From the NCBI RefSeq assembly GCF_003259225.1, contig NZ_QHJF01000032.1, positions 1-64,000 of the forward strand: DNA of 64,000 nt, given 5' to 3'. The notes under the pieces are model-generated. The model was not told the origin of the DNA. It made no database searches and was given only the letters and a program-made list of their open reading frames with translations. This stretch comes from Marinomonas arctica. GTDB lineage: Bacteria; Pseudomonadota; Gammaproteobacteria; Pseudomonadales; Marinomonadaceae. Below, in pieces: positions 33,552-43,943 of this stretch (position 1 is the first letter of the stretch; each line of letters opens with the position of its first letter). The position numbers were made by a program, and so were the translations under genes.

Positions 33552-34232
33552 ATGGGTCAGAAGGTTCATCCAACTGGTATACGCCTAGGGATAGTTAAAG
33601 ATCATACTTCTACTTGGTATGCGAATAATCAAAACTACTCTAAGCTGTTATTAAATGATCTTCGAGTTCGTGAGTACTTGGAGAAAAAATTGGTTCAGGC
33701 TTCTGTTTCTCGTATCGAGATTCAGCGTCCTGCTCAGACAGCCCGCATTACAATTCACACTGCCCGTCCGGGTATCGTGATTGGTAAGAAAGGCGAAGAT
33801 GTTGAGAAACTACGTAATGCAGTTTCTGAAATGATGGGCGTACCTGTCCACATTAACATCGAAGAAATTCGTAAGCCTGAAATGGATGCGAAATTGGTTG
33901 CGCAAAATATTGCAAGCCAACTTGAGCGTCGCGTTATGTTCCGTCGTGCTATGAAGCGCGCAGTACAAAATGCTATGCGTGCAGGCGCAAAAGGGATCAA
34001 GGTTCAGGTAAGTGGTCGTTTAGGCGGTGCAGAAATTGCACGTGCTGAGTGGTACCGTGAAGGCCGTGTGCCTCTACACACTCTACGCGCTGACATTGAC
34101 TACGCTACTTATGAAGCAGCTACAACTTACGGCATCATTGGTGTTAAAGTGTGGATCTTCAAAGGCGAAATCTTGGGCGGTATTGAACAAGTGCGAGCTG
34201 ACAAAGGCGCACAAAAGAAGAAGTCTAAGTAG
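33552..34232 (+). CDS. rpsC: 30S ribosomal protein S3
   Basis: S3 forms the mRNA entry pore with S4 and S5. The 226-aa protein (E. coli 233) begins [20 protein letters not shown] and contains the KH-domain motif [13 protein letters not shown] and the C-terminal [20 protein letters not shown]. It lies 10 bases before rplP. Confidence 0.97.
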   Translation: MGQKVHPTGIRLGIVKDHTSTWYANNQNYSKLLLNDLRVREYLEKKLVQASVSRIEIQRPAQTARITIHTARPGIVIGKKGEDVEKLRNAVSEMMGVPVHINIEEIRKPEMDAKLVAQNIASQLERRVMFRRAMKRAVQNAMRAGAKGIKVQVSGRLGGAEIARAEWYREGRVPLHTLRADIDYATYEAATTYGIIGVKVWIFKGEILGGIEQVRADKGAQKKKSK

Positions 34233-34242
34233 GGGGTAAGTC

Positions 34243-34656
34243 ATGTTACAACCGAAACGTACTAAGTTCCGTAAGATGCAAAAAGGCCGTAACCGCGGTC
34301 TTGCTCTTCGCGGAAACCAAGTTAGCTTTGGTGAATTCGGATTGAAGTCCACTGAACGTGGTCGTCTTACTGCTCGTCAAATTGAAGCGGCGCGTCGTGC
34401 AATGACTCGTCACATCAAACGTGGCGGTAGAATCTGGATTCGTGTGTTCCCTGATAAGCCGATTACTCAGAAGCCTCTTGAGGTTCGTCAGGGTAAAGGT
34501 AAGGGTAGCGTAGAATACTGGGTTGCGCAGATCCAACCTGGAAAAATGCTTTATGAAGTTGAGGGCGTTTCAGAGCAGTTAGCACGCGAAGCGTTTGCGT
34601 TAGCTGCAGCTAAGCTTCCTCTGTCCACAACTTTCGTAACGCGTACGGTGATGTAG
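34243..34656 (+). CDS. rplP: 50S ribosomal protein L16
   Basis: L16 helps form the tRNA-binding A site of the 50S subunit. The 137-aa protein (E. coli 136) begins [19 protein letters not shown] and has [17 protein letters not shown] and [17 protein letters not shown], including the Arg that YcfD-type oxygenases hydroxylate in E. coli. Its stop is directly followed by the rpmC ATG. Confidence 0.97.
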   Translation: MLQPKRTKFRKMQKGRNRGLALRGNQVSFGEFGLKSTERGRLTARQIEAARRAMTRHIKRGGRIWIRVFPDKPITQKPLEVRQGKGKGSVEYWVAQIQPGKMLYEVEGVSEQLAREAFALAAAKLPLSTTFVTRTVM

Positions 34657-34848
34657 ATGAAAGCAAAAGAAATGCAAGAAAAGTCTGTAGCTGAGCTACA
34701 AGCGACCTTGATTGAACTGCTACGTGAGCAATTTACTCTGCGTATGCAGAAAGCCACTGGTCAGTTAGCGCAAACTCATTTGCTCTCGCAAGTTCGCCGC
34801 AATATCGCACGTGTTAAAACCGTGCTAAATGATAAGGCAGGTAACTAA
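34657..34848 (+). CDS. rpmC: 50S ribosomal protein L29
   Basis: L29 contacts L23 at the tunnel exit. At 63 aa it has exactly the E. coli length and the two-helix pattern [20 protein letters not shown]. There is no gap after rplP (TAG then ATG), so coupling is likely. One base separates it from the rpsQ start. Confidence 0.96.
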   Translation: MKAKEMQEKSVAELQATLIELLREQFTLRMQKATGQLAQTHLLSQVRRNIARVKTVLNDKAGN

Positions 34849-34849
34849 G

Positions 34850-35110
34850 ATGGCAGAAACAAAAGCGCGTACCGCTACTGGTAAAGTAGTTAGCGACAAG
34901 ATGGATAAAACCATTACGGTACTAGTTGAGCGTACAGAGAAACACCCTTTATACGGTAAGTTTGTCCGTCGTTCGACTAAATTACACGCTCATGATGAAA
35001 ACAATGAATGTCAGATCGGTGATATCGTTAAGGTTGTGGAAACACGTCCTTACTCTAAGTCTAAGACTTGGAATCTGGTTCAAGTTGTTGAGAAAGCAGC
35101 AGCTGTATAA
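34850..35110 (+). CDS. rpsQ: 30S ribosomal protein S17
   Basis: S17 is a primary 16S rRNA-binding protein with an OB fold. The ATG at 34850 gives 86 aa (E. coli 84) with [19 protein letters not shown] and [15 protein letters not shown]. The frame is open 21 bases upstream inside rpmC, but that extension is not part of the family. Confidence 0.96.
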   Translation: MAETKARTATGKVVSDKMDKTITVLVERTEKHPLYGKFVRRSTKLHAHDENNECQIGDIVKVVETRPYSKSKTWNLVQVVEKAAAV

Positions 35111-35161
35111 GCTGCTCCTTCCTTCGTGAGACTTGTTATCTAATTTGATTGGAGAGCAGAA

Positions 35162-35530
35162 ATGATTCAAACAGAATCGATGCTTGATGTTGCAGATAAC
35201 AGCGGCGCAAAGCGTGTTCAGTGTATTAAAGTACTGGGTGGCTCACATCGTCGTTATGCTGCTATCGGTGACATTATTAAGGTCACAGTGAAAGAAGCGA
35301 TCCCTCGTGGTCGTGTTAAAAAAGGGCAGGTTCTTAACGCAGTTGTCGTTAGAACTAAGAAAGGTGTTCGTCGTTCTGATGGCTCAGTAATCCGTTTTGA
35401 TGTAAACTCTGCGGTTCTATTGAATGCTTCAGGACAGCCTATTGGTACTCGTATCTTTGGCCCTGTAACACGTGAATTGCGTACAGAGCAGTTCATGAAA
35501 ATTGTTTCTCTTGCACCTGAAGTGCTGTAA
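35162..35530 (+). CDS. rplN: 50S ribosomal protein L14
   Basis: L14 lies at the subunit interface and forms bridges with 16S rRNA. The 122-aa protein (E. coli 123) starts [19 protein letters not shown], the standard sequence, and is the first gene of the spc group. A 51-base gap separates it from rpsQ; no strong promoter was recognised there, so it is probably read from the S10 promoter as well. Confidence 0.97.
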   Translation: MIQTESMLDVADNSGAKRVQCIKVLGGSHRRYAAIGDIIKVTVKEAIPRGRVKKGQVLNAVVVRTKKGVRRSDGSVIRFDVNSAVLLNASGQPIGTRIFGPVTRELRTEQFMKIVSLAPEVL

Positions 35531-35547
35531 GAGGGAGAGGGGACATT

Positions 35548-35865
35548 ATGCGTAAAATCAAACGTAACGACGAAGTTATCGTGATTGCTGGCAAAGACAA
35601 AGGCAAGCGCGGTAAAGTTGTTAAGGTAGTAGACGAAAACCGAGTTCTAGTTTCTGGCATTAATACTGTTAAGAAACACGAGAAACCAAACCCTATGAAG
35701 GGTTCAACTGGTGGTATCGTTGAACAAGAAGCACCTATCCAGGTTTCCAATGTAGCCATTTTTAACAGTGCTACGGGTAAAGCGGATCGCGTCGGCTTTA
35801 AATTGAACGAAGACGGTACGAAAGTGCGTGTTTTTAAATCAAATAGTGAAGCGATCGACGCCTAA
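35548..35865 (+). CDS. rplX: 50S ribosomal protein L24
   Basis: L24 starts 50S assembly and flanks the tunnel exit. The 105-aa protein (E. coli 104) has the KOW motif [20 protein letters not shown] and [12 protein letters not shown]. It lies 17 bases before rplE. Confidence 0.97.
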   Translation: MRKIKRNDEVIVIAGKDKGKRGKVVKVVDENRVLVSGINTVKKHEKPNPMKGSTGGIVEQEAPIQVSNVAIFNSATGKADRVGFKLNEDGTKVRVFKSNSEAIDA

Positions 35866-35882
35866 GAGCGAGAATTATAGCC

Positions 35883-36422
35883 ATGGCGAGACTTAAGCAA
35901 GTTTATAAAGATCAAGTTGTAGCAAAACTTACAGAAGAGTTTGGTTACAAAAACGTGATGGAAGTGCCTAAAATCACTAAAATCACTTTAAATATGGGTG
36001 TTGGTGAAGCTATCGCAGACAAGAAACTTCTTGAGCATGCGGTAAATGATCTTCAAGCACTTAGCGGCCAGAAAGTAGTAGTAACTAAGGCTCGTAAATC
36101 AGTAGCAGGCTTTAAAATCCGTGACGGTTACCCGATCGGTTGTAAAGTAACGCTACGTGGCGACCGTATGTGGGATTTCTTTGACCGTTTGGTTGATGTA
36201 GCTATCCCACGTATTCGTGACTTCCGTGGACTTAATCCTAAGTCTTTCGATGGTCGCGGTAACTACAGTATGGGTGTTAAAGAGCAAATCATCTTCCCTG
36301 AAATCGACTACGATAAAGTGGACCGTGTACGTGGTATGGATATTACCATTACAACGACTGCTCGTACCGACGAAGAAGGTCGTGCTTTGCTAGCCGCCTT
36401 TAGTTTCCCTTTCAAGAAATAA
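35883..36422 (+). CDS. rplE: 50S ribosomal protein L5
   Basis: L5 binds 5S rRNA and contacts P-site tRNA. At 179 aa it equals E. coli L5. The signatures [35 protein letters not shown] and [20 protein letters not shown] are intact. In E. coli the S8 repressor site is at the start of this gene; I did not recognise an equivalent fold here. Confidence 0.97.
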   Translation: MARLKQVYKDQVVAKLTEEFGYKNVMEVPKITKITLNMGVGEAIADKKLLEHAVNDLQALSGQKVVVTKARKSVAGFKIRDGYPIGCKVTLRGDRMWDFFDRLVDVAIPRIRDFRGLNPKSFDGRGNYSMGVKEQIIFPEIDYDKVDRVRGMDITITTTARTDEEGRALLAAFSFPFKK

Positions 36423-36434
36423 GAGGTAGGAATC

Positions 36435-36740
36435 ATGGCTAAAGTATCAATGATTCAGCGCGAAGCAAAACGTACCAAATTAGTAGCTAAGTTCGCTGAA
36501 AAGCGTGCAGCTCTAAAAGCGATCATTAGCGACGTTAATGCATCGGACGATGAAAAGTGGGAAGCAACGCTTAAATTGCAAGCGCTTCCACGCGATTCAT
36601 CTTCTTCTCGCCAGCGTAATCGTTGCCAAATTACAGGTCGTCCGCACGGTGTATACCGTCGCTTCGGTCTGTCTCGTATCAAACTGCGTGAAGCAGCGAT
36701 GCGCGGTGACGTACCAGGCTTGAAGAAAGCTAGTTGGTAA
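36435..36740 (+). CDS. rpsN: 30S ribosomal protein S14
   Basis: S14 helps assemble the 30S head. At 101 aa it is the long, zinc-free form found in E. coli: no CxxC pair is present. The conserved [20 protein letters not shown] and [19 protein letters not shown] are there. A large hairpin starts right after its stop codon. Confidence 0.97.
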
Positions 36741-36837
36741 GCAAGTAGAGCGCGATCATAATACATGGCAGTGAGTGGGGTGTCTAAATACTGGACATTC
36801 TGCTCGCTGCTGTGTACTATGCGCGAGCTCTATTTGC
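36741..36837 (+). promoter_or_regulatory. 97-nt long hairpin between rpsN and rpsH
   Basis: Almost the whole rpsN-rpsH gap folds on itself. The outer stem GCAAGTAGAGC (36741-36751) pairs with GCTCTATTTGC (36827-36837); the middle stem TACATGGCAG (36762-36771) pairs with CTGCTGTGTA (36807-36816) over ten pairs with two wobbles; GAG (36773-36775) pairs with CTC (36803-36805); and GTGTC (36780-36784) pairs with GACAT (36794-36798). No T run follows, so it is not a simple terminator. It ends about 32 bases before the rpsH start. Confidence 0.75.
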
Positions 36838-36869
36838 TGCACAATGGTTTTTAAATTAGGAGCTCTTAA

Positions 36870-37262
36870 ATGAGTATGCAAGATACCCTTGCGGATATGT
36901 TCACACGTATTCGTAATGCTCAGATGGCTGCAAAGTCTTCTGTGAGTATGCCTTCATCAAAAATGAAGGCATCGATTGCTGCGGTTCTACGCGAAGAAGG
37001 TTACGTAGGTGACTTCTCTGTAGATGCAGCGGTGAAACCAACGCTTACAATCGAGTTGAAATACTACGAAGGTAAGCCAGTTATCGAACAAATCAAACGC
37101 GCATCTCGTCCAAGTTTGCGTCAATACAAAGGCACAGCGACTCTACCTAAAGTAGAAGCTGGTCTTGGTGTTGCAATCATCTCTACCTCTAAAGGTGTGA
37201 TGACAGACCGTGCAGCTCGTGCTGCTGGTATCGGTGGCGAAGTAATCTGCACAGTATTCTAG
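36870..37262 (+). CDS. rpsH: 30S ribosomal protein S8
   Basis: S8 binds helix 21 of 16S rRNA and is the repressor of the spc operon in E. coli. At 130 aa it matches E. coli exactly, with [18 protein letters not shown] and the C-terminal [22 protein letters not shown]-binding segment. The long hairpin just upstream makes S8 a natural candidate ligand. Confidence 0.97.
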   Translation: MSMQDTLADMFTRIRNAQMAAKSSVSMPSSKMKASIAAVLREEGYVGDFSVDAAVKPTLTIELKYYEGKPVIEQIKRASRPSLRQYKGTATLPKVEAGLGVAIISTSKGVMTDRAARAAGIGGEVICTVF

Positions 37263-37270
37263 GAGTTAGT

Positions 37271-37804
37271 ATGTCTCGAGTTGCTAATAGTCCCGTGACG
37301 CTTCCTAGTGGTGTAGATTTGACCCTAAATGGACAAACTGTCGTTGTTAAAGGCGGTAAAGGTTCTTTAGAGTTTAATGTTCACACAAGCGTACAAGTGT
37401 CTAAAGAAGAAAATGTTATTACCTTCGCTGCGCGCGATGGTGCAAAACAAAGCCGTGCCTTAGCTGGTACAACTCGTGCATTGGTTAACAACATGGTTGT
37501 TGGTGTTAGCCAAGGTTTCGAGAAAAGATTGCTTCTTCAAGGTGTTGGTTACCGTGCTGCGCTGAAAGGCAACGTGCTTAACCTATCTCTGGGTTTTTCT
37601 CACCCAGTTGATTACGAACTACCTGAAGGCATAACAGCTGAATGTGCTTCTCAAACAGAAATCGTGATCCGTGGCGTTGATAAACAAGCCGTTGGTCAGG
37701 TTGCTGCAGAAGTTCGCGGTTTCCGTCCACCAGAGCCATACAAAGGCAAAGGTGTTCGCTATGCTGACGAGATTATTCGTCGTAAAGAAGCTAAGAAGAA
37801 GTAG
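37271..37804 (+). CDS. rplF: 50S ribosomal protein L6
   Basis: L6 lies near the sarcin-ricin loop and supports factor binding. At 177 aa it equals E. coli. It shows [21 protein letters not shown], the GYRA-type segment [20 protein letters not shown] and the C-terminal [13 protein letters not shown]. Eight bases separate it from rpsH. Confidence 0.97.
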   Translation: MSRVANSPVTLPSGVDLTLNGQTVVVKGGKGSLEFNVHTSVQVSKEENVITFAARDGAKQSRALAGTTRALVNNMVVGVSQGFEKRLLLQGVGYRAALKGNVLNLSLGFSHPVDYELPEGITAECASQTEIVIRGVDKQAVGQVAAEVRGFRPPEPYKGKGVRYADEIIRRKEAKKK

Positions 37805-37814
37805 GTAGGCATTC

Positions 37815-38165
37815 ATGAACACTAAAAAACAATCTCGGATTCGTCGTGCACGTCGTGCTCGTTTGCATATTCGTGACTTAGGTGCGAATCGTCTTACTGT
37901 ACATCGCACACCACGCCATATGTATGCTCAAGTGATTTCTCCTTGTGGTAGCAAAGTGCTAGCAAGCGCTTCTACACTTGAAGAGGCTCTTCGTGGCTCA
38001 GCGACTGGTAACAAAGCAGCGGCTAAAGAAGTCGGTACTTTGATTGCTGCTCGCGCTAAAGAAGCAGGTGTCACTTCGGTCGCTTTTGACCGTTCTGGCT
38101 TCAAATATCATGGTCGCGTTCAGGTTCTTGCTGACGCTGCACGTGAAGCCGGTCTAGAGTTCTAA
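37815..38165 (+). CDS. rplR: 50S ribosomal protein L18
   Basis: L18 binds 5S rRNA together with L5 and L25. The 116-aa protein (E. coli 117) has an Arg-rich N-terminus ([16 protein letters not shown]), [12 protein letters not shown] and the C-terminal [20 protein letters not shown] signature. Confidence 0.97.
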   Translation: MNTKKQSRIRRARRARLHIRDLGANRLTVHRTPRHMYAQVISPCGSKVLASASTLEEALRGSATGNKAAAKEVGTLIAARAKEAGVTSVAFDRSGFKYHGRVQVLADAAREAGLEF

Positions 38166-38175
38166 GGGGTAGCAA

Positions 38176-38676
38176 ATGGCAGTTAATGATCAACAAACTA
38201 GCGACCTCCAAGAGAAGCTAGTACAAGTAAACCGCGTTGCTAAAGTAGTGAAGGGTGGTCGTATCTTCTCTTTCACAGCTTTGACAGTCGTTGGTGATGG
38301 TAAAGGTAAGGTTGGCTTCGGTCGCGGTAAAGCACGTGAAGTTCCTCAAGCTATTCAAAAAGCTATGGAACAAGCTCGTCGTAACATGATTTCTGTTAAG
38401 CTTGATGGTGATACGCTTCAGTATCCAGTTAAAGCAAATCATGGTGCGTCTAATGTTTACATGCAGCCTGCGTCTCAAGGTACTGGTATCATTGCCGGTG
38501 GTGCAATGCGTGCGGTTCTAGAAATCGCTGGCGTTCACAACGTGTTGGCAAAATGTTACGGTTCTACAAACCCAGTAAACGTAGTTCGCGCTACGATCAA
38601 AGGTTTGCAGGATATGAAAGCACCTGAGCAAATCGCGGCTAAACGCGGTAAGTCAGTCGATCAAATTTTGGGGTAA
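38176..38676 (+). CDS. rpsE: 30S ribosomal protein S5
   Basis: S5 shapes the mRNA entry channel and affects fidelity. The 166-aa protein (E. coli 167) carries [20 protein letters not shown], including the loop where spectinomycin-resistance changes occur (wild type here), and [17 protein letters not shown]. Confidence 0.97.
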   Translation: MAVNDQQTSDLQEKLVQVNRVAKVVKGGRIFSFTALTVVGDGKGKVGFGRGKAREVPQAIQKAMEQARRNMISVKLDGDTLQYPVKANHGASNVYMQPASQGTGIIAGGAMRAVLEIAGVHNVLAKCYGSTNPVNVVRATIKGLQDMKAPEQIAAKRGKSVDQILG

Positions 38677-38682
38677 TGTGTT

Positions 38683-38868
38683 ATGGCGAATAATACCATC
38701 ACAGTTCAACTAACCCGCAGCCCGATCGGTCGTCTTCCAAAGCACCGTGAAACTGTTAAAGGCTTGGGTTTGCGTAAAGTTGGCCAAACTCGTCAGTTGG
38801 AAGATACTCCTTCTGTACGCGGTATGGTTAATAAAGTTTATTACATGGTTAAAGTGGTAGGGGAATAA
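38683..38868 (+). CDS. rpmD: 50S ribosomal protein L30
   Basis: A small 50S protein of 61 aa (E. coli 59) with [20 protein letters not shown] and [21 protein letters not shown] split across its two helices. One base separates it from rplO. Confidence 0.96.
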   Translation: MANNTITVQLTRSPIGRLPKHRETVKGLGLRKVGQTRQLEDTPSVRGMVNKVYYMVKVVGE

Positions 38869-38869
38869 C

Positions 38870-39304
38870 ATGTTCTTAAATACACTTCGTCCTGGCGAAG
38901 GTAGCAAACATGCTCCTAAACGTGTTGGTCGCGGCATTGGTAGCGGCTTGGGCAAAACCGGCGGACGAGGCCATAAAGGTCTTAAATCTCGCTCTGGTGG
39001 CTCAGTAAAACCTGGTTTTGAAGGTGGTCAAATGCCTTTGCAGCGTCGTCTGCCAAAATTCGGTTTTACTTCACGTCAGGCAAAGTATGTTGCTGAGGTT
39101 CGTTTAAACGAGCTTGCTGCTGTAAATGCTGAAGTTGTAGATTTGGCTGCTCTTAAAGGCGCCGACATTCTTGGTCATCAGATTAAGACAGCTCGTGTAA
39201 TCTTGTCAGGCTCAATCGACAAAGCGGTTACCGTTCGTGGTCTTAAAGTGACTAAAGGTGCTCGTGCCGCTATTGAAGCAGCTGGCGGAAAAGTCGAGGA
39301 ATAA
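38870..39304 (+). CDS. rplO: 50S ribosomal protein L15
   Basis: L15 is a late-assembly 50S protein that binds 23S rRNA through its Gly/Arg-rich N-terminal half. At 144 aa it matches E. coli. [20 protein letters not shown] and [13 protein letters not shown] are typical. The secY ATG follows its stop with no gap. Confidence 0.97.
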   Translation: MFLNTLRPGEGSKHAPKRVGRGIGSGLGKTGGRGHKGLKSRSGGSVKPGFEGGQMPLQRRLPKFGFTSRQAKYVAEVRLNELAAVNAEVVDLAALKGADILGHQIKTARVILSGSIDKAVTVRGLKVTKGARAAIEAAGGKVEE

Positions 39305-40636
39305 ATGGCAAAGCGTGGCTCACTACCAGCTGGAATGCAAAACGGATTAGGCGAGCTTTGGGCTCGTATCCGTTTCGTATTTTTAGCGATTATTGTATAC
39401 CGAATTGGTGCACATATTCCTGTTCCGGGTATTAACCCTGATAGGTTATCAGCACTGTTTGATCAAAATGAAGGCACTATTCTGAGTTTATTTAACGTAT
39501 TCTCAGGGGGCGCGCTCGAACGCATGAGTATTCTTGCGCTTGGGATTTTGCCCTACATTTCTGCTTCTATTATCATGCAGTTATTGACGGTTGTGAGTCC
39601 GCAGCTAGAGCAGCTTAAGAAAGAGGGTGAAGCGGGTCGTCGTAAGATTACTCAGTACACTCGTTACGGTACGGTGCTTCTTGCTCTGATCCAGTCCGCC
39701 AGTATGGCGGTTGGTTTAGCAAGTCAAGGTATCTCGTTTAGCAGTGGTATGGAATTCTATGCTGTTGCTGTCGTGACGCTTGTTGCTGGTACTGTTTTCT
39801 TAATGTGGTTAGGTGAGCAGGTTACTGAGAAAGGGATTGGTAATGGTATTTCCATATTGATCTTTGCTGGTATCGTTGCTGGCTTGCCTTCTGCTTTAGG
39901 TCGTTCGTTTGAATCGGCTCGTCAAGGCGATATTAATATTTTAGCTTTGTTGCTGATTGGTATATTGGCCATTGCGACGATTGCGTTCGTTGTTTTCATC
40001 GAGCGTGGTCAGCGTCGTATAACGGTTAATTATGCTAAGCGTCAGCAAGGCAAAAAGGTGTTTGCCGCACAAAAGAGTCATTTGCCACTTAAAGTGAATA
40101 TGGCCGGTGTTATTCCGCCTATCTTTGCTTCAAGTATCCTTCTATTTCCTGCTTCGATTGGCCAATGGTTCGGTCAAGGTGAGGGGATGGAATGGTTGCA
40201 AAATACCTCTTTGGCTCTAGCTCCTGGGCAACCGCTCTATGTGCTGTTGTTTGCGATAGCAATTGTATTCTTTTGCTTCTTCTATACAGCGCTAGTGTTC
40301 AATCCTAAAGATGTGGCAGATAACTTGAAAAAATCCGGTGCGTTTTTACCGGGTATTCGTCCAGGCGATCATACAGCTCGATATATTGATGGTGTAATGA
40401 CTCGTTTGACACTGTTTGGTGCTTTATACATCACGCTTGTGTCACTGATGCCTCAGTTCTTTGTTGTTGCGTGGAATGTCCCATTCTACTTTGGCGGTAC
40501 CTCTATGTTAATCGTAGTGGTTGTTGTCATGGACTTTATGTCGCAAGTTCAAAGTCATTTGATGAGTCAGCAATACGAATCATTAATGAAGAAATCTAAT
40601 CTGACTGGTTATGGTCCAAATGGCCTAATGCGCTGA
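39305..40636 (+). CDS. secY: Preprotein translocase subunit SecY
   Basis: SecY is the protein-conducting channel in the inner membrane. The 443-aa protein has exactly the E. coli length and about ten hydrophobic segments. [21 protein letters not shown], the plug-region [10 protein letters not shown], the cytoplasmic loop [17 protein letters not shown] and [15 protein letters not shown] are conserved. It works with SecE (13570). Confidence 0.97.
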   Translation: MAKRGSLPAGMQNGLGELWARIRFVFLAIIVYRIGAHIPVPGINPDRLSALFDQNEGTILSLFNVFSGGALERMSILALGILPYISASIIMQLLTVVSPQLEQLKKEGEAGRRKITQYTRYGTVLLALIQSASMAVGLASQGISFSSGMEFYAVAVVTLVAGTVFLMWLGEQVTEKGIGNGISILIFAGIVAGLPSALGRSFESARQGDINILALLLIGILAIATIAFVVFIERGQRRITVNYAKRQQGKKVFAAQKSHLPLKVNMAGVIPPIFASSILLFPASIGQWFGQGEGMEWLQNTSLALAPGQPLYVLLFAIAIVFFCFFYTALVFNPKDVADNLKKSGAFLPGIRPGDHTARYIDGVMTRLTLFGALYITLVSLMPQFFVVAWNVPFYFGGTSMLIVVVVVMDFMSQVQSHLMSQQYESLMKKSNLTGYGPNGLMR

Positions 40637-40656
40637 GCGTAAGGTTGGAGTTGAAC

Positions 40657-40770
40657 ATGAAAGTACGTGCATCTGTAAAGAAAATCTGTCGTAACTGCAA
40701 AATCGTTCGTCGTAACGGTTCAGTTCGAGTGATTTGCGTTGAACCTCGTCACAAACAGCGTCAAGGTTAA
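40657..40770 (+). CDS. rpmJ: 50S ribosomal protein L36
   Basis: A 37-aa protein, too short for many gene finders. It begins [19 protein letters not shown] and ends EPRHKQRQG. Cys11, Cys14, Cys27 and His32 form the zinc-binding set, so this is the zinc-containing (C+) form. GGAG precedes the ATG, and it lies between secY and the alpha-operon leader, as in E. coli. Confidence 0.96.
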   Translation: MKVRASVKKICRNCKIVRRNGSVRVICVEPRHKQRQG

Positions 40771-40898
40771 TCGCGAGTTTGCTTGATGACAGGAAAGGGT
40801 GGTTGATTTATGGCCTAAAGATAGGCATAATCAGCCGCCCTCATGAAAGTAAAGTGATGAATTATCATTTAATCATCAATAACAACGGAGTAAAATGA
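40771..40898 (+). promoter_or_regulatory. Alpha-operon leader (candidate S4 autoregulatory structure)
   Basis: In the 128-base rpmJ-rpsM gap a long hairpin runs from 40796 to 40841: AGGGTGGTTGATT pairs with AATCAGCCGCCCT (13 pairs, two wobbles), extended by ATG/CAT and CCT/AGG around an AAAGAT loop. A second stem TGATGA...TCATCA lies between it and the CGGAG ribosome site of rpsM. E. coli S4 represses this operon by binding a pseudoknot here; the position agrees, but a pseudoknot was not modelled. Confidence 0.6.
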
Positions 40899-41255
40899 AT
40901 GGCTCGTATAGCCGGTGTCAATATTCCTGACAATAAACATGCGGTCATTTCTCTGACTTACATCTTCGGAATTGGTCGCACACGTTCGCGCGCTATTTGC
41001 GCCGCTACAGGTGTTGCAGAGACTGCTAAAATCGGTTCTCTAAGCGATGACACGCTTGACCAACTTCGTGGCGAAGTTGCTAAGTATACTGTAGAGGGTG
41101 ACTTACGTCGTGAAGTCAGTATGTCCATCAAACGTTTGATGGATTTAGGTTGCAACCGCGGGATTCGTCATCGCCGCAGCCTACCAGTTCGTGGTCAACG
41201 TACCAAAACGAACGCCCGTACACGAAAAGGCCCTCGTAAGCCTATTCGTAAGTAA
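40899..41255 (+). CDS. rpsM: 30S ribosomal protein S13
   Basis: S13 joins the 30S head to the 50S subunit. At 118 aa it equals E. coli. [20 protein letters not shown] and [20 protein letters not shown] are the family signatures. Two overlapping ATG codons exist (40895 and 40899); only 40899 is in this frame. Confidence 0.97.
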   Translation: MARIAGVNIPDNKHAVISLTYIFGIGRTRSRAICAATGVAETAKIGSLSDDTLDQLRGEVAKYTVEGDLRREVSMSIKRLMDLGCNRGIRHRRSLPVRGQRTKTNARTRKGPRKPIRK

Positions 41256-41319
41256 TTTAAACGCGTTTCGCTCTAGTCACAAGTTCACTAGAGCTGAGCA
41301 TTAAATAGGAAAGTGCAAT

Positions 41320-41712
41320 ATGGCTAAGCCAGCTACGCGCAACACCAAGAAAAAAGTCAAAAAGACGGTCGTCGACGGTGTTGCTCATGTACACGCGTCA
41401 TTTAATAATACGATCGTGACTATCACTGACCGCCAAGGCAATGCTTTGTCTTGGGCTACTGCCGGTGGTTCTGGTTTTCGCGGATCTCGTAAAAGTACTC
41501 CTTTCGCAGCTCAAGTAGCCGCGGAACGTGCCGGTGCTGTCGCACAAGAGTTCGGCCTTAAAAACGTTGACGTAATGATTAAGGGCCCAGGTCCTGGTCG
41601 TGAGTCCGCAGTTCGTGCATTGAATGCATTGGGCTTGCGTATCAATAACATCACAGATGTGACGCCAATTCCGCACAACGGTTGCCGTCCACCTAAGAAA
41701 CGTCGCGTTTAA
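41320..41712 (+). CDS. rpsK: 30S ribosomal protein S11
   Basis: S11 forms part of the 30S platform near the mRNA exit. The 130-aa protein (E. coli 129) contains [39 protein letters not shown] and the C-terminal [18 protein letters not shown]. Confidence 0.97.
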   Translation: MAKPATRNTKKKVKKTVVDGVAHVHASFNNTIVTITDRQGNALSWATAGGSGFRGSRKSTPFAAQVAAERAGAVAQEFGLKNVDVMIKGPGPGRESAVRALNALGLRINNITDVTPIPHNGCRPPKKRRV

Positions 41713-41728
41713 TTGAGGAGACAGATAC

Positions 41729-42349
41729 ATGGCTCGTTATATAGGTCCAACTTGTAAGTTGTCTCGTCGTGAAGGTACCGACTTGCAATTGAAGAGCGGT
41801 TCACGCGCTCTTGAGTCGAAATGTAAAGTAGAGACGGTTCCTGGTGTGCATGGTGCACGTCGCGGTCGTCTTTCTGATTACGGCTTGCAGTTACGTGAGA
41901 AACAAAAAGTACGTCGTATGTACGGTATTCTAGAAAAGCAATTCCGTAACTACTACAAATCTGCTGCTCGTCTTAAAGGCGCAACAGGTGAAAACCTTCT
42001 GCAACTTTTAGAATCGCGTCTAGACAACGTTGTATACCGCGCAGGTTTTGGTTCTACACGTGCGGAAGCTCGTCAGCTAGTAGGCCATAAAGGCATTCTA
42101 GTAAATGGCGCTACGGTTAACATTCCGTCTTACCAAGTGAAAGCTGGTGACGTTGTGTCAATTCGTGAAAAAGCTAAGAAGCAATTGCGTGTACAAAGCG
42201 CATTAGAGCTATCTAAAGGTCGTGCACCGATCCATTGGATCGAAGTTGATTCAACTAAACTGGAAGCAACTTACAAAGCTGTTCCAGAACGTGCCGATTT
42301 ATCAGCTGAAATTAATGAGAACCTAATTGTCGAACTTTACTCTAAGTAA
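41729..42349 (+). CDS. rpsD: 30S ribosomal protein S4
   Basis: S4 nucleates 30S assembly, lines the mRNA entry pore and represses the alpha operon in E. coli. At 206 aa it equals E. coli. [19 protein letters not shown] and the S4 RNA-binding domain ([20 protein letters not shown] and [10 protein letters not shown]) are intact. Confidence 0.97.
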   Translation: MARYIGPTCKLSRREGTDLQLKSGSRALESKCKVETVPGVHGARRGRLSDYGLQLREKQKVRRMYGILEKQFRNYYKSAARLKGATGENLLQLLESRLDNVVYRAGFGSTRAEARQLVGHKGILVNGATVNIPSYQVKAGDVVSIREKAKKQLRVQSALELSKGRAPIHWIEVDSTKLEATYKAVPERADLSAEINENLIVELYSK

Positions 42350-42382
42350 GTTGGTAATTAGGATTAAGAAATAGGTGGATCT

Positions 42383-43387
42383 ATGCAGCGTTCAGTGAGC
42401 GAATTGTTAACCCCACGCAACATTGAAGTTCAGGAACTAGGCAACTGTCGCGCTAAAGTTACACTACAACCGCTAGAGCGTGGTTTTGGTCATACTTTGG
42501 GTAACGCTTTGCGCCGTATCCTGCTTTCTTCAATGCCAGGTTGTGCGATTGTTGAAGTTGAAATCGACGGTGTATTACACGAATACAGCGCAATCGAAGG
42601 GGTTAAAGAAGATGTAATTGAAATTCTTCTTAACCTGAAAGGAGTTGCGATCGCTCTACACGGGCAAGATGAAGCAACTCTTACTCTAAGTAAAAAGGGT
42701 CCCGGTATCGTAACAGCTGGAGATATCCAGTTAGTTGCTGATGCAGAGATCGCTAACCCGGATCATGTTATTGCGCACTTAGATGATACTGCTGAGTTAA
42801 CCATGCAGATCAAAGTCGCTCGTGGCCGTGGTTATGAGCCTGCTGATGCTCGTGTTGCTGGCGACGATGAGACTCGTCCAATCGGTCGCTTGCAACTGGA
42901 TGCCTCATTCAGCCCTGTTCGCCGTGTTGCGTACAGTGTCGATAATGCTCGTGTTGAGCAGCGTACAGATTTAGATAAGTTAGTCTTAGACATCGAATCT
43001 AATGGTACAATCGATCCTGAAGAAGCAATCCGTCGTGCAGCGACTATTTTGCAACAGCAAATTGCTGTGTTCGTCGCCCTTGAAAGCGAGAGCGAAGCGC
43101 CTGTTGTAGAAGAAGAGGATGAGATTGATCCAATTTTGCTACGCCCGGTTGATGATCTTGAATTGACCGTTCGCAGTGCTAACTGTTTAAAAGCAGAGAA
43201 CATTTATTACATCGGTGATTTGATTCAACGCACTGAGGTTGAGCTTCTTAAGACGCCTAACCTAGGTAAGAAGTCGTTAACTGAAATCAAAGATGTTTTA
43301 GCACAGCGTGGTTTGTCTTTGGGAATGCGTTTAGAGAATTGGCCACCGGCTAGTTTGAAAGACGATAGCAAAGTTCTAGCTCGCTAG
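42383..43387 (+). CDS. rpoA: RNA polymerase subunit alpha
   Basis: The alpha dimer scaffolds polymerase assembly and its C-terminal domain binds UP elements and activators. The 334-aa protein (E. coli 329) has the N-terminal domain ([19 protein letters not shown]), an acidic linker ([10 protein letters not shown]) and the C-terminal domain with [19 protein letters not shown] and [13 protein letters not shown]. Confidence 0.98.
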   Translation: MQRSVSELLTPRNIEVQELGNCRAKVTLQPLERGFGHTLGNALRRILLSSMPGCAIVEVEIDGVLHEYSAIEGVKEDVIEILLNLKGVAIALHGQDEATLTLSKKGPGIVTAGDIQLVADAEIANPDHVIAHLDDTAELTMQIKVARGRGYEPADARVAGDDETRPIGRLQLDASFSPVRRVAYSVDNARVEQRTDLDKLVLDIESNGTIDPEEAIRRAATILQQQIAVFVALESESEAPVVEEEDEIDPILLRPVDDLELTVRSANCLKAENIYYIGDLIQRTEVELLKTPNLGKKSLTEIKDVLAQRGLSLGMRLENWPPASLKDDSKVLAR

Positions 43388-43429
43388 GTCATTGTTCCCT
43401 GACCACCGTAGTTTGGTAAGGAATGTAAA

Positions 43430-43807
43430 ATGCGTCATCGTAAGAGTGGACGTCACTTAAACCGTACTAGCTCACATCGTAAAGCGATGTTTAAGAACAT
43501 GGCTGCTTCTTTGTTCGAACACGAAGTTATCAAGACTACGTTGCCGAAAGCCAAAGAACTACGTCGTGTTGCTGAGCCGTTAATCACATTGGCGAAAGTT
43601 GATTCTGTTGCGAATCGTCGCCTTGCCTTTGCTCGTACTCGTAGCAAAGACGCAGTAGGTAAATTGTTCACTGAGCTTGGTCCTCGTTACCAAGCTCGTC
43701 CTGGTGGTTATGTTCGCATTCTTAAATGTGGCTTCCGCTCAGGCGACAATGCGCCTATGGCTTATGTTGAATTGGTCGATCGTCCAGTTACAGAAGCCGC
43801 TGAGTAA
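43430..43807 (+). CDS. rplQ: 50S ribosomal protein L17
   Basis: L17 is the last gene of the alpha operon. The 125-aa protein (E. coli 127) begins [20 protein letters not shown] and ends with the normal core [21 protein letters not shown] perfect terminator follows. Confidence 0.97.
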   Translation: MRHRKSGRHLNRTSSHRKAMFKNMAASLFEHEVIKTTLPKAKELRRVAEPLITLAKVDSVANRRLAFARTRSKDAVGKLFTELGPRYQARPGGYVRILKCGFRSGDNAPMAYVELVDRPVTEAAE

Positions 43808-43821
43808 TATCAGTTTGTAAT

Positions 43822-43858
43822 AAAAAGCCGAGCTAGATAACTAGCTCGGCTTTTTTTT
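43822..43858 (+). terminator. Terminator of the alpha operon
   Basis: AAAAGCCGAGCTAG pairs perfectly with CTAGCTCGGCTTTT around an ATAA loop, followed by further T. It closes the long ribosomal-protein block. Confidence 0.96.
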
Positions 43859-43887
43859 GCATATAAATTAACGCTTTGTCAGCAGAT

Positions 43888-43925
43888 AAAAAAACACCCA
43901 ATAAACTATGTCTTATTGGGTGTTT
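43888..43925 (-). terminator. Terminator of uvrA
   Basis: AAACACCCAATAA (43892-43904) pairs perfectly with TTATTGGGTGTTT (43913-43925). Read on the minus strand it is followed by a T run, and it lies 19 bases past the uvrA stop. Confidence 0.9.
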
Positions 43926-43943
43926 GTCTTTAACCGGCAGTCA

